Below are positions 1 through 5,315 of a stretch of 5,315 nt of DNA, piece after piece; within the stretch, counting starts at the first letter, position 1; each line of letters begins with the position of its first letter. Source of the stretch: Calditrichota bacterium (lineage in GTDB: Bacteria; Electryoneota; RPQS01); assembly GCA_020057985.1 (NCBI GenBank), contig JAGVEU010000436.1, forward strand, positions 1-5,315, read 5' to 3'. Position numbers and translations under genes: made by a program. The notes below the pieces were generated by a model that saw only the letters and a program-made list of their open reading frames with translations, had not been told where the DNA came from and did not search any database.

Positions 1-972
1 CGCCTCGCGAACCGCTGCCATTGCCTCGCCCACAGTTTGATGCTGCGTCATCTCGATAAAATTTGAAGTCATCATAGAGCCGGCCGTGTCCTCGCTGTAG
101 GTCATCAGCTCTTGCAGTTCGGCCTTCTCTTCTTCCCCTTCGAATGCCCTAATGATTTCGGAGGAGGCGGATTCGTCGAGGTTCGCCAGCACATCGGCAG
201 CCTTGGAGGGTTCCATTTCTTCGAGAATGTCCGCTGCGCGTTCGACGTTCATCGCCTCAAAGATGGATTTCTGTACATCCTCATCCGTCTCTTCGAGAGC
301 TTCGGCGGCTGTTTCGGCATCCATTGCCGCAACCATGGCCTGCCGTTCGGCATGATCGAGGTCTTCGAGAATATCGGCAAGCTCACCGGGGTGAAGCTCC
401 GCCAGCCTGCGAGCTCCGACAGTCAGGCGAATAGGATCAACGGCTGAATGCTGAGAAACCGGCTGAACAAATTTCCACGAGATCAGCTCATCATTGAGTG
501 GCCTCCGCAAGGATTGCGCAAGGATTCTGGCGGGTGTTTCCCAGCCCAGTCGCCGGAGCAGACCGGTAAAGCCCACGTCCACATGCACGATCCACTGCCG
601 TTCGCCGATCAGCAATTGAATATCATTCACGCGCACAACTTTCGCGCCTTCGACATCCACGATTTGCTTGTCCCAGAGAAGTTCGCGGATGCTAACATCT
701 TCGGGACCAAGTTCCAAGGGTGTGATCTTGCGTTCATCCACCGTGAGCCGCTTTTTCTTTAGCATTTCCGAGAAGTCTGCTCCGGATGCAGGGTAGAATG
801 CAAGTGTTTCGCCATGCCTCAGGACGACTCCCTTGATTTGCGGATAGAGTTCCGTCACTGAAGCCACGACGTCCCACACTCGACCCATAGACGTGTGCAA
901 TTCACGCCCACGCGCACGCCGCCCGAGGAAACAGGACAGAAATTGGAATTCTTCGTGGTTGGTCTGGGGCAT
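1..972 (-). CDS. PRC-barrel / MgtE N-terminal / CBS protein, C-terminus cut off by window edge
   Basis: This is the first 324 codons of a cytoplasmic metal-transport regulatory protein; the gene runs off the left edge. Residues about 9-60 (FLSCFLGRRARG, then GRVWDVVASV) and 97-122 (ELLWDKQIVDVEGAKVVRVND) read like two PRC-barrel units. Residues about 189-290 are the acidic, leucine-rich helical repeats of the MgtE N domain (HPGELADILEDLD, AADILEEMEPSKAADVLANLD). They are followed by YSEDTAGSMMTSNFIEM at 292-308, the junction motif that precedes the CBS pair in MgtE. In MgtE these parts bind Mg2+ and gate the channel. The PRC start shows this is not a standard MgtE. It could be a stand-alone subunit, for example beside an Nramp-type transporter, or the front of a fused transporter; the missing end would decide. 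The ATG at 970-972 is the first usable start after an in-frame stop at 991-993, and it keeps the first PRC unit intact. It lies 8 bases after the peptidase stop with no clear ribosome site, which suggests translational coupling. Confidence 0.85.
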   Translation of the reverse strand, partial: MPQTNHEEFQFLSCFLGRRARGRELHTSMGRVWDVVASVTELYPQIKGVVLRHGETLAFYPASGADFSEMLKKKRLTVDERKITPLELGPEDVSIRELLWDKQIVDVEGAKVVRVNDIQLLIGERQWIVHVDVGFTGLLRRLGWETPARILAQSLRRPLNDELISWKFVQPVSQHSAVDPIRLTVGARRLAELHPGELADILEDLDHAERQAMVAAMDAETAAEALEETDEDVQKSIFEAMNVERAADILEEMEPSKAADVLANLDESASSEIIRAFEGEEEKAELQELMTYSEDTAGSMMTSNFIEMTQHQTVGEAMAAVREA

Positions 973-980
973 GAGGAAGA

Positions 981-3686
981 CTATTCTGCTTCAACCACCT
1001 TGACTTCGCCGAGATTGAGTTTCTTCAATTGCGACTCAACGGTTGCACGGTCACCAACGACGACGATTAAGAGGGCGTCAGGTTGAATATGATTCTTGCC
1101 AGCACGAGTGGCAACTTCACCGGTGATGGTTCCGACTTTACTCACGTAACTTATCCATTCATCGAGCGGAAGTCCAAACTTGACGAGTTGCGTCAGTTGT
1201 CCGGCTACACCGCTATAGGACTGGAAATCTTGTGGAAATCCTTTGATCAGATTCCCTTTGCTGGCCGTTAATTCTGCTGAAGTCATCGGCCGCGTCCCGC
1301 TGATGCCGCGAAGTTCCTTGATTATTTCCACGACCGACTCGCCGGTGCGCTCGGTTTGGACTTCGGCTGAGGAGAGAAACGAACCGACTCCGCGAGTGGC
1401 AGAGAATCCAGATCGCGCGCCATACGTGAAACCCTTAGTCTCGCGGAGGTTTGCATTGAGGCGACTTGTGAATTGTCCACCCAAGGTGTTATTCATGACT
1501 TCACATGCCACATAGTCGGCATCATTTCGCCGGATGCCGAGGTTCCCCACGAAAACGGCGCTCTGCGGTGCGCCCGGTTTGTCCACCAGATAGATTCTTG
1601 TAGAGGTGAGTGCAGGAACAGTTGGAACATCTTGCTTGGTCACAGCGCCGGACTTCCATGACTTGAATAGCCTCTCGAATTTGTCTTTGGCTTCAGATAA
1701 AGTAAGATCGCCCACCACTACCAGAGCGGCATTATTGGGCAGGAAGTTAGCCTTGTAGAAGTTTACAAGATCCTCGCGGTTGATGGCTTTGATCGAGAAT
1801 TCGGTTCCCGTTCCCGTGAAGGGTTGAGCATAGGGATGGTCGGTTCCAAACAGCATTTTGCTGAACAGCTTCCTTCCTACCGTGTACGGCTCCTGTGATT
1901 CCTGTTGGATGCGACCGAGATAGATTTGCCTGCGACGCTCGAGTTCTTCCTTGGGAAAAGTCGGGTTGAGAGCAACGTCCGTGAGTAGTTCCAATCCTTG
2001 ATCGAGATTCTTTTTCAGCACATCGAGATACACACTCGATCCGTCGTATGAACTGCTGGTGGAAAAATTAGCGCCAATCGCCTTTACTGCATCCGAGATT
2101 TGCAGGGCATTGCGTGTGAGGGTTCCTTCGTCAAGCATCTCCACGGCGAGTGAAGCAATGCCGGGGCGACCTGCCGGATCAGTAGCCCAGCCGCTCTTGA
2201 AGAACAGGCTTACCTGCACAAGCGGCAATTCATGCTTCTCAACAAGAAACAATTCAAGACCGTTGGACAGAGTAGCGCGCTGGATAATCGGAGCATTAAA
2301 GACCGGCTCCGGAGTCGGCTCAGGCATGGGAGATCGGTCAAACTCTTTTTCACTTGCCGAGAATTCCGGTTGCGGGACAATGTGCAGAATAGCGCGGCGG
2401 TTGAGGTCGAGATACTGCTTGCAGTATTTTTGGACATCCGCGGAAGTCACCTTGTTATAGCGGTCGAGATCCCATTGCATCTTGCCCGGATTGCCGAGAA
2501 AGATCTGATAGTCGTTCAACACAAAGGAGCGGCCTTGTGCACTCTGCAGTCTGCGGACAAATCCCGCCTCGTAAGCGTTTCGAGCCTTAACAAGCTCTGC
2601 TTCTGTCACACCGTTTTTCAGAACGGACTCCAGCACGGCATCCATTGCCTGCTCGATTTCCTCGAGGGTGTGTCCTTCTTTGGCAGTAATCTCGATATTG
2701 AAGGTTCCGTTGATCTCGCCGGAGGATTGATAAGCGCTGACATCCTGCGCAATCTGCTTCTCATAGACCAACGATTGATAGAGTCGTGAAGTCTTACCGG
2801 AAGTCAACACGGAGGCCAGCAGATCGAATTCCGCATCTCCCGCAGTGTAGCGAGCGGGAGTCGGCCAGGCACAGAACAGGCGCGGCAGACTGACTTTGTC
2901 TTCCGCCACGGCGCGCTTCACACCATCAAGTTGCGGAATCCACGTTTCCATGCGATCAATCGGCGCTCCTGCTGGGATTGGAGCGAAATATTTCTCGACA
3001 AGAGCTTTTGTTTTCGCGGCATCAAAATCTCCGGCGATAACCATCGAGGCGTTATTGGGCGCATAGTAGGTCTTGAAGAAACCGGAAACATCTTCGAGAC
3101 TCGCGGCTGACAGATCCTCCATACTGCCAATCACTGACCAAGAGTATGGGTGTTTGTCAGGATAGAGCAGGGACAGCATGAGTTCTTCCGATTTGGCATA
3201 AGGCTGATTCTCAAGCCGCTGTCGTCGCTCGTTTTTGACCACGTCCCGTTGTAAGTCAAGTTTCTGCTGATTCATAGCCGGAACAAGAAACCCTTGGCGG
3301 TCGGATTCGAGCCACAATGCCAATTCAAGGTAGTTGCTGGGAACAACCTCAAAGTAGTCGGTGATATCCTCACTGGTGAATGCATTGTTGTTGCCACCGA
3401 TGGCCTCCATCGTATCGTAGTTGGCGCAATGCTGAGAGCCCTCGAACATCAGGTGCTCAAACAAGTGAGCGAATCCGGTTCGGCCATGTTTTTCGTTCTT
3501 AGAGCCAACATGATAGCAAATATTCACAGCAACAACTGGAATAGAATGATCCTCATGAAGAACGACGGTCAAGCCATTCGGAAGTGAGTATTTCTCAAAG
3601 CTGATTTGGGGCAAATCGGAAGCAAAAACTGCTGTGGGTAAGAGGATCAAAGCAGCCAGTGCAAAAGTATTCAGTAAGTGTCGCAT
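981..3686 (-). CDS. Exported M16 family zinc metallopeptidase, fused catalytic and non-catalytic halves
   Basis: This is an insulinase/pitrilysin-type peptidase of 901 residues, expected to degrade peptides in the periplasm. Residues 1-22 form a signal peptide (MRHLLN, hydrophobic core, cleavage after AVFA) with no lipobox cysteine. The first half (about 38-370) is M16 N plus C domains: zinc ligands H74 and H78 and catalytic E77 in HLFEH, with the distal ligand E153 in VVKNERRQ. A proline-rich linker (about 448-466) leads to a second pair of M16 domains (about 475-810). There SLAVE at 512-516 replaces HxxEH, so this half cannot bind zinc in the usual way, but it carries the family's R748/Y755 pair in LRETKGFTYGARS, which the first half lacks. 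This matches the two-chain M16B enzymes joined into one polypeptide. The chosen ATG (3684-3686) has AAAAGG 8 bases upstream. An ATG two codons earlier (3690-3692) is possible; a TTG at 3747-3749 would bury the signal peptide and is unlikely. Natural substrate unknown. Confidence 0.95.
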   Translation of the reverse strand: MRHLLNTFALAALILLPTAVFASDLPQISFEKYSLPNGLTVVLHEDHSIPVVAVNICYHVGSKNEKHGRTGFAHLFEHLMFEGSQHCANYDTMEAIGGNNNAFTSEDITDYFEVVPSNYLELALWLESDRQGFLVPAMNQQKLDLQRDVVKNERRQRLENQPYAKSEELMLSLLYPDKHPYSWSVIGSMEDLSAASLEDVSGFFKTYYAPNNASMVIAGDFDAAKTKALVEKYFAPIPAGAPIDRMETWIPQLDGVKRAVAEDKVSLPRLFCAWPTPARYTAGDAEFDLLASVLTSGKTSRLYQSLVYEKQIAQDVSAYQSSGEINGTFNIEITAKEGHTLEEIEQAMDAVLESVLKNGVTEAELVKARNAYEAGFVRRLQSAQGRSFVLNDYQIFLGNPGKMQWDLDRYNKVTSADVQKYCKQYLDLNRRAILHIVPQPEFSASEKEFDRSPMPEPTPEPVFNAPIIQRATLSNGLELFLVEKHELPLVQVSLFFKSGWATDPAGRPGIASLAVEMLDEGTLTRNALQISDAVKAIGANFSTSSSYDGSSVYLDVLKKNLDQGLELLTDVALNPTFPKEELERRRQIYLGRIQQESQEPYTVGRKLFSKMLFGTDHPYAQPFTGTGTEFSIKAINREDLVNFYKANFLPNNAALVVVGDLTLSEAKDKFERLFKSWKSGAVTKQDVPTVPALTSTRIYLVDKPGAPQSAVFVGNLGIRRNDADYVACEVMNNTLGGQFTSRLNANLRETKGFTYGARSGFSATRGVGSFLSSAEVQTERTGESVVEIIKELRGISGTRPMTSAELTASKGNLIKGFPQDFQSYSGVAGQLTQLVKFGLPLDEWISYVSKVGTITGEVATRAGKNHIQPDALLIVVVGDRATVESQLKKLNLGEVKVVEAE

Positions 3687-3694
3687 TTTCATGG

Positions 3695-3700
3695 CCTTTT
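3695..3700 (-). promoter_or_regulatory. Weak ribosome binding site of the M16 peptidase
   Basis: On the minus strand AAAAGG lies 8 bases before the ATG at 3684-3686 but only 2 bases before the ATG at 3690-3692. Spacing therefore favours the downstream ATG. The match to the anti-Shine-Dalgarno sequence is short, so confidence is modest. Confidence 0.5.
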
Positions 3701-3778
3701 GAAGGGGATTGTGGTTGATTGTATTCTGGGGGCAGTGGTGGAGGGACAAGCCCAGCTATGCTATTCGCATAACCTAAT

Positions 3779-3807
3779 AAAATAGCGATTTCCTGTTGCT
3801 TAGTCAA
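3779..3807 (-). promoter_or_regulatory. Sigma70-like promoter for the M16 peptidase unit
   Basis: Read on the minus strand, TTGACT (3802-3807, 5 of 6 to the -35 consensus) is followed by a 17-base spacer and TATTTT (3779-3784, 4 of 6 to the -10 consensus). Transcription would start near 3772 and give a leader of about 85 bases before the start codon at 3686. It probably drives both the peptidase and the PRC/MgtE_N gene behind it, because only 8 bases separate them. The match is by eye. Confidence 0.55.
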
Positions 3808-3817
3808 CCGCTAACGC

Positions 3818-3846
3818 TTGATTTTTTGCCGCAATTTGAGTATTTT
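3818..3846 (+). promoter_or_regulatory. Sigma70-like promoter for the DUF1015 gene
   Basis: TTGATT (3818-3823, 4 of 6 to -35) and TATTTT (3841-3846, 4 of 6 to -10) are separated by exactly 17 bases in an AT-rich stretch. A start near 3853 would leave a leader of about 34 bases before the ATG at 3887. The -35 box lies 10 bases from the -35 box of the opposing promoter, so the two units are back to back. AT-rich DNA produces chance matches, hence the moderate confidence. Confidence 0.45.
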
Positions 3847-3886
3847 TTAACAAACAGAATATCCCCTTTTAACGACACTCTGCCTT

Positions 3887-5191
3887 ATGGCCAAGATTGC
3901 ACCTTTCCGTGCGTTACGTTTTGATCCTGCTCAGTGCGGCGATCTCAATCTCATCGTCACTCAGCCTTATGATAAGATCGGCAAGGATCTGCAAGCCGAA
4001 TATTACAAGCGCAGCCCTTTCAATGTATCGCGGATTATCAAGTCCGACGAAGTGAACCAAGATCCAGAGACGCCATATCCGGTTGCGGCCAAAACGTTCC
4101 GCGACTGGATCGAGCAGGGCCTTCTTAAGACGGATTCATTGCCCGCGATCTACATCTATTATCAAACCTTCCGGTTTCAATCCCGCGAATATACACGGAA
4201 GGGTTTTGTGGCATCCGTGGAACTTGAGGATAAAGGAGTGCGCGCTCACGAGAACACACTGGCCGGTCCGAAGGCTGATCGTTTACGGTTGCTGCGGGCC
4301 CTCGAGTGCTCCGATGAACTGACTTTCATGCTGTTCTCCGATTCCGCGCATAGTGCCGCAAAGCAGATGGATGAAGACATCGCCGGAAGGCCGCCGCTGA
4401 TTGAAGTGAAGGATGATTTTGGCGAGACACACCGCTTGTGGGCAGTGACGGACTCTCTTGCCATCAAGCCGTTACAGACGTTGCTTGCTGAGCGGGAGCT
4501 CTTGATTGCCGACGGACATCATCGCTATGAGACGGCAATCAATTTTAAGAAGGAGTGCGAGGCAAAGGGTTGGAAACCGGTGGGAGTGCAGGGCTTTGAT
4601 CATCGCATGATGGCGCTCTTTCCGATGGAGGATCCGGGCTTGGTGATTTTTCCGACACACCGAATGATCAAGAATGTTCCGGACTTTTCGGGCAAGAACC
4701 TACTGCTTGCCTTGGACAAACACTTCAAGATTTCGCCCACACAATCGCAGGCTGAACTCCTGATGGGAATGGAAACCCATGCCGGATCTAAGGTTTTGGG
4801 AATGCGTGCCGCCGGAACTCCTGCCGAGTATTATCTGCTGGAACTAAAAGATCCTGAAGCAATGGCGAAGTTCGGCCCGAAGGGATTGTCCGCAGCTTCA
4901 CAGCAACTTGACGTGGCCATTCTGCACAGTCTGATTCTGGAGAATATTTTGGGGATTGATGCCGCCAAACTCGCCGCCGGAAACAATGTGGAATATGGCC
5001 GCTCCGCAGAGAAAGCCCTGAGCCGCGTCGGACAAGACGGCATTCAGGCGACGTTTCTCTTGAATGCCACGACCGTGAAACAGGTCAAAGAAGTAGCGGA
5101 AGCGGGCGAGCGAATGCCGCAGAAATCTACGGACTTCTATCCGAAGCTCTTAGCGGGGTTGGTGATGATGAAACTGGAGATTGAGAAGTAG
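3887..5191 (+). CDS. DUF1015 family protein (PF06245 / COG4198), complete
   Basis: This 434-residue soluble protein has no signal peptide or membrane segment. It carries the conserved blocks of DUF1015 in order: IAPFRALRF (4-12), VTQPYDKI (24-31), HENTLAGPKADRLRLLRA (121-138), LLIADGHHRYETA (205-217), MMALFPMEDPGLVIFPTHRMI (241-261, quoted in part: DPGLVIFPTHR), LDVAILHSLILENILGI (341-357) and MPQKSTDFYPKLLAGLV (410-426). Length and motif order indicate an intact family member. The biochemical role is not firmly established. The DGHHR segment resembles the phosphate-binding motif of ParB/sulfiredoxin-fold proteins, a fold that includes serine kinases of the SerK/SbnI type, and from memory DUF1015 genes often sit near serA/serC in clostridia; a link to serine metabolism is therefore inference, and no serine gene is visible here. 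The ATG directly starts the family's N-terminal motif, which supports this start, although no Shine-Dalgarno sequence precedes it. It is transcribed alone, away from the peptidase unit. Confidence 0.92.
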   Translation: MAKIAPFRALRFDPAQCGDLNLIVTQPYDKIGKDLQAEYYKRSPFNVSRIIKSDEVNQDPETPYPVAAKTFRDWIEQGLLKTDSLPAIYIYYQTFRFQSREYTRKGFVASVELEDKGVRAHENTLAGPKADRLRLLRALECSDELTFMLFSDSAHSAAKQMDEDIAGRPPLIEVKDDFGETHRLWAVTDSLAIKPLQTLLAERELLIADGHHRYETAINFKKECEAKGWKPVGVQGFDHRMMALFPMEDPGLVIFPTHRMIKNVPDFSGKNLLLALDKHFKISPTQSQAELLMGMETHAGSKVLGMRAAGTPAEYYLLELKDPEAMAKFGPKGLSAASQQLDVAILHSLILENILGIDAAKLAAGNNVEYGRSAEKALSRVGQDGIQATFLLNATTVKQVKEVAEAGERMPQKSTDFYPKLLAGLVMMKLEIEK

Positions 5192-5213
5192 ACATCAGCA
5201 GGATTCACGAGAT

Positions 5214-5250
5214 GAACGGGTCGTCTGACAGAGCTGCCCGTTCTTATTTG
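5214..5250 (+). terminator. Probable intrinsic terminator after the DUF1015 gene
   Basis: GAACGGG (5214-5220) and CCCGTTC (5237-5243) form a perfect 7-base stem. The 16-base interior can fold a small TCT/AGA hairpin. The stem is followed directly by TTATTT. It begins 22 bases after the stop codon of the DUF1015 gene. The long loop and interrupted T tract make it a medium-strength candidate. Confidence 0.55.
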
Positions 5251-5286
5251 GTTCGCTCTATGCTTTTCATTCTCGCCACTCTGTAG

Positions 5287-5308
5287 GGGCCGACCTGAGT
5301 GTCGGCCC
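5287..5308. repeat. GC-rich palindrome, possible dispersed intergenic repeat
   Basis: GGGCCGAC (5287-5294) and GTCGGCCC (5301-5308) are perfect 8-base inverted arms around a 6-base loop, CTGAGT. The flanks read GTAG before and GTCTTGC after. There is no T tract, so a plain terminator is less likely. The form (GTAGGGGC, palindrome, GCCC) recalls REP-like intergenic elements seen in many environmental genomes. Only one copy lies in this window, so repeat status is inferred. Confidence 0.5.
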
Positions 5309-5315
5309 GTCTTGC

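Noticed and set aside
112..762. Plus-strand reading frames across the PRC/MgtE_N region
   Set aside because: They are antisense to a long minus-strand frame with clear domain motifs and have low-complexity, family-less translations.
1..972. Calling the left gene mgtE outright
   Set aside because: The PRC-barrel front end is not part of standard MgtE, and the membrane domain that would define a transporter is outside the window.
2232..2789. 185-residue plus-strand reading frame
   Set aside because: It lies wholly antisense within the M16 peptidase and shows no recognisable motif.
3687..3749. Longer peptidase start at a TTG (3747-3749), adding 21 residues
   Set aside because: It would place a polar extension ahead of a clean signal peptide, uses a rare start codon, and the AAAAGG site fits the ATG at 3684-3686.
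3726..3755. CTGGG/CCCAG inverted repeat in the peptidase leader
   Set aside because: Only a 5-base stem with a 20-base loop; no riboswitch-like or attenuator structure could be supported.
3595..3807. 70-residue minus-strand frame overlapping the promoter region and the peptidase 5' end
   Set aside because: It begins inside the predicted -35 box, overlaps the signal-peptide coding region in another frame and matches no family known to me.

Overview
The window holds three protein-coding genes in two divergent transcription units, with the shared control region at about 3687-3886. No mobile element, CRISPR array, RNA gene or phage gene is visible. Base composition looks moderate and uniform, near 50% GC by eye. 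A Sec-type signal peptide on a periplasmic-type zinc peptidase points to a Gram-negative (diderm) bacterium. Weak or absent Shine-Dalgarno sequences and a strong palindrome after the last gene would suit an uncultured lineage of the FCB type, but three genes cannot settle taxonomy.

Left unit, minus strand (1-3807): a sigma70-like promoter at 3779-3807 precedes an exported M16 (insulinase/pitrilysin-type) peptidase of about 901 residues. It is a tandem fusion of a catalytic half, carrying the zinc motif HxxEH, and a second half that lacks this motif but carries the Arg/Tyr pair. Eight bases after its stop, a second gene begins and runs off the left edge of the window. Its 324 visible residues show a PRC-barrel-like region, then the helical repeats of the MgtE N-terminal domain, then the start of a CBS region. 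This is the cytoplasmic Mg2+-sensing architecture of MgtE on a different N-terminus, so it is probably a metal-transport regulatory subunit or the front of a transporter.

Right unit, plus strand (3818-5250): a sigma70-like promoter at 3818-3846 drives a complete DUF1015 (PF06245, COG4198) protein of 434 residues whose function is not firmly established. It carries a DGHHR motif like that of ParB-fold proteins. A probable terminator (5214-5250) follows, and then a second, very strong GC-rich palindrome (5287-5308) that may be a copy of a dispersed intergenic repeat.

The genes do not form an obvious pathway, and I see no convincing new biological system. The points most worth checking are the complementary halves of the peptidase, the PRC/MgtE_N/CBS protein coupled to it, the DUF1015 protein, and the terminal palindrome.
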